From: Quadrisphaera granulorum
Lineage (GTDB): Bacteria; Actinomycetota; Actinomycetes; Actinomycetales; Quadrisphaeraceae
Length of the DNA stretch: 64,000 nucleotides
NCBI RefSeq assembly: GCF_003149145.1
Contig: NZ_QGDQ01000010.1
Span: 1-64,000 of the forward strand
Direction of reading: 5' to 3'
The notes beneath the pieces are model-generated. The model did not search any database and was not told the DNA's origin. It worked only from the letters and a program-made list of their open reading frames with translations. The translations under genes were made by a program, and so were the position numbers. Below are positions 1 to 6,526 of this stretch, piece after piece; the stretch's first letter is position 1, and each line of letters starts with the position of its first letter.

Positions 1-189
1 TGATGGGTTCCTTCGCAAGTCCCATCGTTCCAGGTAGATCGACACCCGCTCCTACGTGATCAGCCCCTCACCCGCACCGACGCGGTGGATCGAGGTTCAG
101 CGGTCCCAAGCACTGGCACACCATCGACGTCATCGCCAGGCTCGCCCGCGCCTGCTGATCGTGCAGTCGGTGTGTTCCACGCTCGATCC

Positions 190-951
190 ATGACAGCGCT
201 CTCGACCCGCCGCCCGGTGACCGTCATCACGGGGGCTGGCCGCGGGATCGGCGCTGCTACCGCCAGACACCTCGCCGAGCTGGGCCACGACCTCGTCCTC
301 GGCTACCTCAGCGACCACGCCGCTGTCGCCGAGGTGGCTGCTCACGCGCGGGCCGCCGGAGCCGACGTCGTCTCCGTCGCCGGTGACGTGAGGGACCCCG
401 CCGTCGCCGATCGGCTCTTCGACGCCGCGACAAGCCTTGGCCCGGTCACGGGGCTCGTGAACAACGCCGGCCTGACCGCACACATCGGAGACCTCGCCGA
501 CACGCCCGTCGAGGTCATCGCGCACGTGGTCGAGGCCAACCTCCTCGGCACCATCTGGTGCGCCCGCCGCGCCGCCCAGGAGATGTCGACGGCGCGCGGT
601 GGTGCCGGTGGGTCCGTGGTCAATGTCTCCTCGGCTGCCGCAACGCTCGGCTCACCGCACGAGTACGTGCACTACGCCGCAGCCAAGGCGGGCGTGGAAG
701 CGCTCACCGTCGGCCTGGCCAAGGAGCTCGCCGCGGAGGGGGTGCGGGTGAACGCCGTCGCGCCGGGACTGGTGGACACCGACATCCACGCGGCAGCCGG
801 TGACCCGGACCGGCTGCGACGCGTGGTGCCACGCATCCCCTCCGGCCGGGTCGGGCAGCCCGAGGAGATCGCCCGCGCCATCGCCTGGCTGCTGGGGCCC
901 GAGTCGAGTTACACGAACGGCGCGGTGCTGCGCGTCGCCGGCGGGCTCTGA
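190..951 (+). CDS. SDR family NAD(P)-dependent oxidoreductase
   Basis: A classical short-chain dehydrogenase/reductase of 253 residues, the usual length for FabG-like members. It has the nucleotide-binding motif TGAGRGIG at residues 14-21, the NNAG motif at 91-94, and the catalytic set Ser147/148, Tyr162 and Lys166 (YAAAK). The frame stays open upstream to position 85, but the ATG at 190 puts the Rossmann strand at the expected distance from the N terminus, so I use it. It probably reduces a carbonyl or oxidises an alcohol in the cytoplasm; the substrate cannot be read from sequence. A DinB-like gene follows after about 20 bases on the same strand and may be co-transcribed. Confidence 0.85.
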   Translation: MTALSTRRPVTVITGAGRGIGAATARHLAELGHDLVLGYLSDHAAVAEVAAHARAAGADVVSVAGDVRDPAVADRLFDAATSLGPVTGLVNNAGLTAHIGDLADTPVEVIAHVVEANLLGTIWCARRAAQEMSTARGGAGGSVVNVSSAAATLGSPHEYVHYAAAKAGVEALTVGLAKELAAEGVRVNAVAPGLVDTDIHAAAGDPDRLRRVVPRIPSGRVGQPEEIARAIAWLLGPESSYTNGAVLRVAGGL

Positions 952-970
952 CGGACGGGAGGATCACACC

Positions 971-1492
971 GTGATCGATCGACGTGAGCTGCTACGACGC
1001 CAGCTCAGGGTGGCCTGGTCACTGGCCGAGTACCACCTGCAACGCGTCACTACCGAGAGCCTGTTGTGGGAGCCATCCACCAGTTGCTGGACCGTCCACC
1101 GCGATAGCGAGGGGACGTGGCGACCGGATTGGATGGTTCCCGAACCTGACCCGACACCGCCGCCGACGGCGGCATGGGTCAGCTGGCACCTCGGGTGGTG
1201 GTGGACCGAAGCACTCGCCCAGCTGACCGGGCAGGCGCCGCCTGGCCGCGAGGACATCACCTGGCCGGGCGACGCCGCAGCCACCGTGACGTGGCTACGC
1301 GCGCTGCACGACGCGTGGGTCGCACAGCTCGACGCTCTGAAAGAGGCCGACCTCGATGCGCCTGTGACCTTCCCCTGGCCACGGGAGGCCGACCGCTCGG
1401 TGGCGGACCTGCTGGCCTGGGTCAACGTCGAACTGACGAAGAACACCGCAGAGATCGGACAGCTCACGATGATCTTCACGGCACGCCAGTAG
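971..1492 (+). CDS. DinB-like (DUF664-type) four-helix protein
   Basis: A 173-residue protein resembling the DinB/YfiT-like superfamily: an N-terminal helix (RRELLRRQLRVAWSLAEYHL), a Trp-rich central segment with SWHLGWWW, and a C-terminal helix beginning in VADLLAWVNVELTKNTAEIGQ. Family members are small metal-binding helical bundles, some acting as thiol-dependent transferases; no specific reaction can be assigned here. The start is GTG at 971, about 20 bases after the SDR stop, so the two may form a small operon. The family assignment rests on general pattern, length and the conserved Trp/His region, not on a strict signature. Confidence 0.6.
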   Translation: MIDRRELLRRQLRVAWSLAEYHLQRVTTESLLWEPSTSCWTVHRDSEGTWRPDWMVPEPDPTPPPTAAWVSWHLGWWWTEALAQLTGQAPPGREDITWPGDAAATVTWLRALHDAWVAQLDALKEADLDAPVTFPWPREADRSVADLLAWVNVELTKNTAEIGQLTMIFTARQ

Positions 1493-1562
1493 GTGCCCGC
1501 CGCTGGCACCAACGCGGTCCCGACCATCGCCACCCAGAGGATCTCGACGCCACACTGCTCCG

Positions 1563-2213
1563 GTGCTGACGTCGTCCACGGTGTTGCTCTTCCTGGCCGC
1601 AGCGCTTCCGCTGGCGGCCTTCCCCGGTCCTGCGGTCGCCGTCATCCTGGCCGTCTCCCTGCGGCACGGTCGCGCCCACGGGCTGGCCGCCACGGCCGGC
1701 GTCGAGGCAGGCAACGCGGTGCACGTGCTGGCCGCCACCGTCGGGCTGTCGGCGCTGGTCGCGGCCTCAGCGACCGCCTTCACCGTCGTCAAGGTGGTCG
1801 GCGCTATGTGGCTGCTGTGGTTGGCGCTCACGGCGCTCCGGTCGAGGTCCTCCGGGACGCTCGCGGACCTGAAATCCTCCGCCGACCCGCAGGCCTCCAG
1901 CGGACCGCTGCACCACTCGGCCCGCCGGGGGCTGCTCGTGGGCGTGCTCAACCCCAAGACGGCGATCTTCTTCGTCGCGTTCCTCCCCCAGTTCGTCGAT
2001 CCGGCGGGAGGTCCGGCCTGGGCGCAGCTGGCCGCGCTCGGGCTGCTCTTCGTGGCGGCGGCCACGGTCTTCGACTGCTGCTGGGCCCTCGCCGGCGCCG
2101 GCATGTCCGGGGTGCTCCGGCGGGTCCGGCTGGTCGTCCTGGACCGGGTCTCGGCAGGCATCTACGCCGCGCTCGCCGCGCTGACGCTGTCGGCGCGTCG
2201 AGCCACCACCTAA
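1563..2213 (+). CDS. LysE/RhtB family amino-acid exporter
   Basis: A 216-residue integral membrane protein with about six hydrophobic segments. The N-terminal PGPAVAVILAVSLRHGRAHGLAATAGVEAGN matches the family hallmark (PGP followed by a G-rich helix and GxxxG), and the middle carries the typical LNPKTAIFFVAFLPQF segment (residues about 130-145). Proteins of this family export amino acids or related metabolites by proton antiport at the inner membrane; the substrate is unknown. GTG at 1563 is the first in-frame start that keeps the whole first helix. It is convergent with the following epimerase gene. Confidence 0.85.
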   Translation: MLTSSTVLLFLAAALPLAAFPGPAVAVILAVSLRHGRAHGLAATAGVEAGNAVHVLAATVGLSALVAASATAFTVVKVVGAMWLLWLALTALRSRSSGTLADLKSSADPQASSGPLHHSARRGLLVGVLNPKTAIFFVAFLPQFVDPAGGPAWAQLAALGLLFVAAATVFDCCWALAGAGMSGVLRRVRLVVLDRVSAGIYAALAALTLSARRATT

Positions 2214-2365
2214 GTGGCGTTGCTGGGGCGCTGTCGCGTCGCTGTGGAGCGTGCGCCCCATCAGCGTCACGAGGCGATTACTCCCATGGGGCCAACTGTT
2301 CACAGCTCCCCGAACTCCACGACAGATCACCAGGACAAGGACGAGGCACGCGCGCCGCCGCGCCC

Positions 2366-3340
2366 TCAGCCGGGCAGTGAAGAGCGGCGCTTCGCGACGA
2401 GGTCGCGGGCGGCCGTCTGCCACGTCGCGTGCTCGAACGCGAACCCGCGCTCCAGCAGCCGGCCGGGCACCACGCGGCGGCTCTTGAGCAGCAGCTCGGT
2501 GTCCGTGCGCAGCACCAGCGCGCCCACCTCGGCCATGAGCCTGGTGGCGGGCAGGCCGATCGGCTGCCCCCACGCCCGACGCAGCACGCGCATGAACTGC
2601 CGCTGCGGGAGCGGCTCGGGCGCTGCGAGGTTGACCGGCCCCTCGACGTCGTCGTCGTCCAGGAGCAGCTGCAGCGCGCGGACGAAGTCGTCACCGTGGA
2701 TCCACGAGACGTACTGCCCGCCGCCGTCCACGGGTCCGCCGAGGCCGATCCGGGCCATCCAGGAGAGGTAGTCGAAGATGCCGCCGCGGTCCGGCGTCAT
2801 GACCATCGCGGTGCGCAGCTGGACCTTCCGCGTGCTCGGGGTGGTCGCCTCGGCCTGCGTGGCCTCCCACCGGCGGGCGATCCGCACGCTGTACTCCCAG
2901 TACAGCGGCACGTCCGGCTCCTCGCCGCCGATCTCGCCGGTGGCCTCGTCGTGCGCGGGCCCGTGGGGGCGGGTGCGGGCGTCGGCGTAGATGGTGGCGG
3001 TGCTCATCTGCAGCCACACCCGCGGTGGGTTCGCCGCGGCGGCGATCGCCTGCCCGACCGCGCGGGTCGAGTCGACCCGCGAGTCCATCATCTGCCGCAG
3101 ATTCGCGTCGGTGTAGCGGCAGCTCACCGTGCGCCCGGCGAGGTTGACGACGGCGTCGGCGCCGTCCAGCTCCGCGGCCCAATCACCCAGGGTCCGCCCG
3201 TCCCAGAGGACATGCCTGATGCCCGGTTCGAGCACGTCAGGGCGCCTGCTGAGGACGACGGCGTCGTCACCGCGAGCCGCGAGCGCCCGGCGGAGCAGGC
3301 CGCCGACCTGGCCGGTGCCTCCGGGGAGCACGATCTTCAC
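2366..3340 (-). CDS. TIGR01777-type NAD(P)-dependent epimerase (SulA-like, DUF1731)
   Basis: A 324-residue extended-SDR protein starting MKIVLPGGTGQVGGLLRRAL, with the GGTGQVG nucleotide-binding motif at residues 7-13, a NLAGRTVSCRYT stretch and a C-terminal region of the DUF1731 kind (PLPQRQFMRVLRRAWGQPIG ... RVVPGRLLERGFAFEH). This combination is typical of the TIGR01777 family found in many bacteria. The biochemical function is not established; it is annotated as a sugar-nucleotide-like epimerase. It lies downstream of the PepSY gene on the same strand, but a strong hairpin at 3385-3415 separates them, so it is probably transcribed on its own. Confidence 0.85.
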   Translation of the reverse strand: MKIVLPGGTGQVGGLLRRALAARGDDAVVLSRRPDVLEPGIRHVLWDGRTLGDWAAELDGADAVVNLAGRTVSCRYTDANLRQMMDSRVDSTRAVGQAIAAAANPPRVWLQMSTATIYADARTRPHGPAHDEATGEIGGEEPDVPLYWEYSVRIARRWEATQAEATTPSTRKVQLRTAMVMTPDRGGIFDYLSWMARIGLGGPVDGGGQYVSWIHGDDFVRALQLLLDDDDVEGPVNLAAPEPLPQRQFMRVLRRAWGQPIGLPATRLMAEVGALVLRTDTELLLKSRRVVPGRLLERGFAFEHATWQTAARDLVAKRRSSLPG

Positions 3341-3384
3341 CGTCTGACGCTAGCTCGGTCAGCGCCCCGGAGGTGAACGGTGCT

Positions 3385-3415
3385 CGGCGGGACGCGCCGT
3401 CTCCGCGTCCCGCCG
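3385..3415 (-). terminator. Hairpin after the PepSY operon
   Basis: A perfect 12-bp inverted repeat, CGGCGGGACGCG at 3385-3396 and its complement at 3404-3415, with a 7-base loop. It lies 100 bases past the PepSY stop and before the epimerase start. There is no clear T-tract, as is common in actinomycete terminators. Confidence 0.55.
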
Positions 3416-3514
3416 GGCACAGTCCAGGAGAGGCTCATTTCTCCTGACGCCGAAACTGCCGCACGTCGGCGGCCGCACACACCCCGCTGAGGTCTGAACT
3501 GACGCTGCCCCCGT

Positions 3515-4819
3515 CTACGACCCCAGGGGGACCCGCGCCCGCTGGGCCGCACGGCGGTTCTTCGCCGTCTTGCGGCGCACCAGCCACGTCGAGGTGCCGG
3601 TGATGGCGAGCGCCAGCGGCGTGAGCCCGAAGGCCACCCACAGGAGACGCCACCAGCCGTTGACCACGTACCCGGTGTGGACGGGGAAGTTCCACGCCTG
3701 CCAGGTCGGGGTCAGGGGCTGACCGGCGAAGCCGTAGGTGGTCTGGGCTGTGCCGGTGGACGGGTCGATCTCGACGCCGACGTCGCCCGGGTACGGGAGG
3801 CGGGCGTACGGGTCGTGCGGGGTGGACAGCCACACCGTGGTGGTGGGCGTCTCCTGGGTCGGCGGCACCAGCGCCGCGACCCGTGTGCCGGGGTGGGCCG
3901 CGAGGGCGAGCGCCACGGCGGCCTCTTCCGAGACGGGGAGGGCGGGCGGTGTGACCGTGGCGGCCAGATGCACGGGCTCGGGCCCCTCCACCTCGCTACC
4001 GGGCGTCAGCGCAAACCACGCCTTCTCCACGAAGCCCAGCTCGTACCCGGAGCCGGTCAGGCCCCAGACGAGCAGCGGTGCCAGCGCCAGCACCCCGATG
4101 ACCTTGTGCAGGTCGGTGTCGCGGGCGAAACGACCGCGGTCCCAGCGGATGGTGAACCCCTGCTTCCAGCGCTTCGGGCGGGGGAACCACAGCCAGACCC
4201 CGGAGACGCACAGGAACAGCAGCAGCAGACCCATGGCGCCGAGCAGGAGGTTCCCGATGGTGAGGTCGCGGTCGTGCCCCAGCCACCCTCCGAGGTTGGT
4301 GTGCGGCAGCGGTGTCGTCAGCGCCGCGATGTAGCCGGCGTGCCCTTCGCAGGTGAGGAGGCACTCGTGGAGGTTGACGGCGAAGTCCAGCCAGGCTGGG
4401 TCAGGGTTGACATGTCCCAGGACAGCGCCGGTGGCGGGGTCGACGGTCCACGCGTCGGTGTAGCTCTCGTCGTAGACGGTGTAGACGTCGCCGTTGTCGT
4501 AGACCGCCGCGGTGGCGAAGTTGGGATGCGACCGCTGGACGGTGTCGATGGCCGCAGAGAGCGGCACCCGTGCGTGGTGGGCGGCGTCCGCGGAGGTGCT
4601 GGTCGTGAACGCTGAAGCGTTGAACGCGCGGTGCAGCTCCGGCTGGTAGAGCACCACGACCCCCGACGTCGTGATGAGCACCAGCAGGACGCCCAGCACC
4701 AGGGAGGTCCAGCGGTGGGTGACCACCAGGGCGTGGCGCACGGGCGAGCGTCGCTTCCGAGCGGGCCGCGCAGGGCGCGGCGGCGCTGCCAGTCCGGCGC
4801 CGGTCGTGGCGCCGGTCAT
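3515..4819 (-). CDS. PepSY-associated TM protein (iron-regulated)
   Basis: A 434-residue membrane protein of the PepSY_TM family. Four hydrophobic helices are visible: residues about 30-57 (HRWTSLVLGVLLVLITTSGV), the NLLLGAMGLLLLFLCVSGVW region, the VIGVLALAPLLVWGLTGSGY region, and a last helix in WWRLLWVAFGLTPLALAITG. They are separated by large extracytoplasmic PepSY-like segments. The pattern of histidines at helix ends resembles membrane-bound iron or flavin reductase-like proteins, often found with siderophore or haem genes. ATG at 4819 overlaps the stop of the upstream small membrane gene by four bases, so the two are translationally coupled. The iron box at 5169-5187 points to expression under iron limitation. 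The exact function is inferred; ferric-siderophore reduction is one possibility. Confidence 0.85.
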   Translation of the reverse strand: MTGATTGAGLAAPPRPARPARKRRSPVRHALVVTHRWTSLVLGVLLVLITTSGVVVLYQPELHRAFNASAFTTSTSADAAHHARVPLSAAIDTVQRSHPNFATAAVYDNGDVYTVYDESYTDAWTVDPATGAVLGHVNPDPAWLDFAVNLHECLLTCEGHAGYIAALTTPLPHTNLGGWLGHDRDLTIGNLLLGAMGLLLLFLCVSGVWLWFPRPKRWKQGFTIRWDRGRFARDTDLHKVIGVLALAPLLVWGLTGSGYELGFVEKAWFALTPGSEVEGPEPVHLAATVTPPALPVSEEAAVALALAAHPGTRVAALVPPTQETPTTTVWLSTPHDPYARLPYPGDVGVEIDPSTGTAQTTYGFAGQPLTPTWQAWNFPVHTGYVVNGWWRLLWVAFGLTPLALAITGTSTWLVRRKTAKNRRAAQRARVPLGS

Positions 4820-5163
4820 CGCAGCGCTCCCACCGCGTCGAGCAGCGACCACACCGTGACCCCCACGACGAGCGCGGCGACCACCACGTACGCGGGCCAC
4901 GCAGCATGCCGCAGGCGGTGCAGGCGGCGGGCTCCGCTGACGGCCACCACCGCCCCCAGCACCTGCAGCACGAGACCCAGCGGCCCGAGCAGCACACCGA
5001 GGGTTCCCAGGGCCGGCGCGAGGACGTACTGCACCAGGCATCGTGCCGCCGAGGTGTACAGGCCGAGAGTGACGGCGGCGCGCGCCTCGCCGGCCGGATC
5101 GTCGACGGGTTCGGGGTGCGAGGGGTCCGTCACAGGCCGGACGGACACGTGATCGTGAGCCAC
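4816..5163 (-). CDS. Small membrane protein in iron-box operon
   Basis: A 115-residue protein with two or three hydrophobic segments: TLGLYTSAARCLVQYVLAPA, LGTLGVLLGPLGLVLQVLGAVVAV, and AYVVVAALVVGVTVWSLLDA. It has a short acidic N-terminal tail. I do not recognise a named family. I place the start at GTG 5163, which is the first in-frame start after the iron box; this leaves only five bases between operator and start, so the message may be leaderless or the operator may overlap the promoter. An ATG at 5211 would translate straight through the iron box and looks less likely. Its stop overlaps the PepSY start (ATGA), suggesting the two proteins work together at the membrane in iron acquisition. 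Confidence 0.7.
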   Translation of the reverse strand: MAHDHVSVRPVTDPSHPEPVDDPAGEARAAVTLGLYTSAARCLVQYVLAPALGTLGVLLGPLGLVLQVLGAVVAVSGARRLHRLRHAAWPAYVVVAALVVGVTVWSLLDAVGALR

Positions 5164-5168
5164 GCGAC

Positions 5169-5187
5169 TGAGGTTAGCCTTACCTGA
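5169..5187 (-). promoter_or_regulatory. DtxR/IdeR-type iron box
   Basis: The sequence TGAGGTTAGCCTTACCTGA matches the 19-bp consensus TWAGGTWAGSCTWACCTWA at 17 of 19 positions and keeps both half-sites. It lies immediately upstream of the chosen start of the small membrane protein. In actinobacteria DtxR/IdeR/DmdR with ferrous iron represses from such sites, so the small protein-PepSY operon should be induced by iron starvation. Confidence 0.85.
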
Positions 5188-5258
5188 TCCCAGCGTCGAG
5201 ACTCTCGTCATCACGCCGCGCCGGGCCGCCGGCGATGCCGGGACATGGAAAGCGACGA

Positions 5259-5287
5259 CGCCGCGGAGTGGGGGGCTCTCCGCGGCG
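5259..5287. repeat. 10-bp stem hairpin in divergent intergenic region
   Basis: CGCCGCGGAG at 5259-5268 pairs perfectly with CTCCGCGGCG at 5278-5287 over a 9-base loop. It sits between two divergent genes, where no terminator is needed, so it may be a leftover of a lost gene or part of the control region. Confidence 0.45.
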
Positions 5288-5301
5288 CCGCCGCGCCTGT
5301 G

Positions 5302-5324
5302 AACACGATTAACTAAATCGTGTT
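5302..5324. promoter_or_regulatory. Inverted repeat, probable LacI-family operator
   Basis: AACACGATT (5302-5310) and AATCGTGTT (5316-5324) form a perfect 9-bp inverted repeat with a 5-base centre in an AT-rich patch about 110 bases before the LacI-family gene. A TTGACT resembling a -35 element overlaps its right end at 5323-5328. Autoregulation by the neighbouring LacI protein is the simplest reading; it is inferred from position and symmetry only. Confidence 0.5.
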
Positions 5325-5433
5325 GACTTGAAGCTACGGAGTGCTGGTTCACCTGTCAACGACCGCCCCCGGCGCGTAACCTCCCCGGAGCAGTGGGCCC
5401 GGCAGCGCGGTGCCCCGACAAGGAGCCGAGCCA

Positions 5434-6417
5434 GTGCCAGATTCGTTGCCCGACGGCAGGAAGCGCGCCACCGCCCTCGACGTGGCCAGGCTCGCCGGAG
5501 TGTCGAGGACCACCGTCAGCTTCGTCTTCAACGACAGGGCCGAGGCGCGCGGCATCAGCCCAGCGACCATCCAACGGGTGCTCGATGCCGCCCAGGAGTT
5601 GGGCTACACCCCCGACCGGGCCGCTCGCATCCTGCGCAGCGGCGTCAGCGACCTGGTCGTCTTCACCGGCCCGCACCCCGTGGCGCTGGGCGCGTTCGCA
5701 CTCGAAGTGCTCAACGAGGTGTCGGACCAGCTGTCGGACGAGGGCTTCCACTTCATCATGCGCAGGGCGCGCCCCGACCGACCCGCCCACGAGGTGTGGC
5801 GGCAGCTCTCGCCGGCGTTCGTCGTGGGTCTGGAGCTCACCGCCGCAGACGTCGCGGACCTGGAGACCGCGGGGATCCCCGTCCTCGACGCCAATCTGGG
5901 AACCTTCGACGACGCGCTCGGCACCCTGCAGGCTCGGTACCTGCTGGACCAGGGGCACACAGCGCTCGCCTACGCCACCCCCACCGAGGAGCGGGCCGCC
6001 GCCTATGCGGGCCGCCGACTCGCGGCGGTGCGCCGCACCTGCGAGGAGGCCGGCGCACCGGCCCCGGTGCACCTCAAGACCACCCTGGACCCCGAAGCGG
6101 CCGCGACCGCCGTCAGCAGCCTGCGCGACCACCCCGGCGTGAGCGCGATCTGCGCCTACAACGACGACGTCGCCTTCGCCGTCCTCGCGGGCATGGCACG
6201 GCTCGGCCTCCGAGCACCTGAGGACCTGGCCGTGATCGGCTCGGACAACATCCCGCTGTCGGCGGTGGCGGTTCCCAGCCTGACCACCATCGACCCGGGC
6301 GTGCTGCCCATCGCCAACTACCTCACGCACGTGGTGCTGAGCGCCATCGCCGGGTCTCAGCCCGACGTCGACGCACTGCCCCCACCGCCGACCGTGGTGG
6401 TGCGGCACAGCGCGTAG
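5434..6417 (+). CDS. LacI family transcriptional regulator
   Basis: A 327-residue LacI/GalR-type repressor. The helix-turn-helix is at about residues 11-33 (TALDVARLAGVSRTTVSFVF), followed by the hinge ATIQRVLDAAQELGYTPDRAARILRSG. The C-terminal part is a periplasmic-binding-protein-like effector domain ending with the usual VIGSDNIPLSAVAVPSLTTI. GTG at 5434 is chosen because AAGGAG lies eight bases before it (5420-5425); an upstream GTG at 5410 has no such site. No sugar transport or catabolism gene is adjacent, so its regulon is unclear; the iron genes on either side are not obvious targets. The effector domain is somewhat compact, as in many actinobacterial members. Confidence 0.9.
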   Translation: MPDSLPDGRKRATALDVARLAGVSRTTVSFVFNDRAEARGISPATIQRVLDAAQELGYTPDRAARILRSGVSDLVVFTGPHPVALGAFALEVLNEVSDQLSDEGFHFIMRRARPDRPAHEVWRQLSPAFVVGLELTAADVADLETAGIPVLDANLGTFDDALGTLQARYLLDQGHTALAYATPTEERAAAYAGRRLAAVRRTCEEAGAPAPVHLKTTLDPEAAATAVSSLRDHPGVSAICAYNDDVAFAVLAGMARLGLRAPEDLAVIGSDNIPLSAVAVPSLTTIDPGVLPIANYLTHVVLSAIAGSQPDVDALPPPPTVVVRHSA

Positions 6418-6492
6418 CTCTCAACGAGTCGCTGAGCGAGACCAGCCACGACCGAGGAATCTCCCAGGCAGTTGCCAGAGGCACAAGGGTTG

Positions 6493-6511
6493 TTTGGCGA
6501 GGCTTGCCTCA
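6493..6511 (+). promoter_or_regulatory. Degenerate iron box upstream of efeUO
   Basis: TTTGGCGAGGCTTGCCTCA matches the iron-box consensus at about 13 of 19 positions, with the central AGGCT and right half CCT preserved. It lies 16 bases before the GTG start of the EfeUO fusion. The match is weaker than the site at 5169, but position and gene function support iron control. Confidence 0.5.
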
Positions 6512-6526
6512 CCATGATCAAGGGCC

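Noticed and set aside
1-84. GATGGG...CCCATC hairpin at the left edge
   Set aside because: Only six base pairs with a 13-base loop; too weak to call a terminator without the upstream gene.
6512-6526. ATG at 6514 in CACCATGATCAAGG as the start of efeUO
   Set aside because: It is in another frame from the permease; its resemblance to the GATCATGG element is only partial and probably chance.
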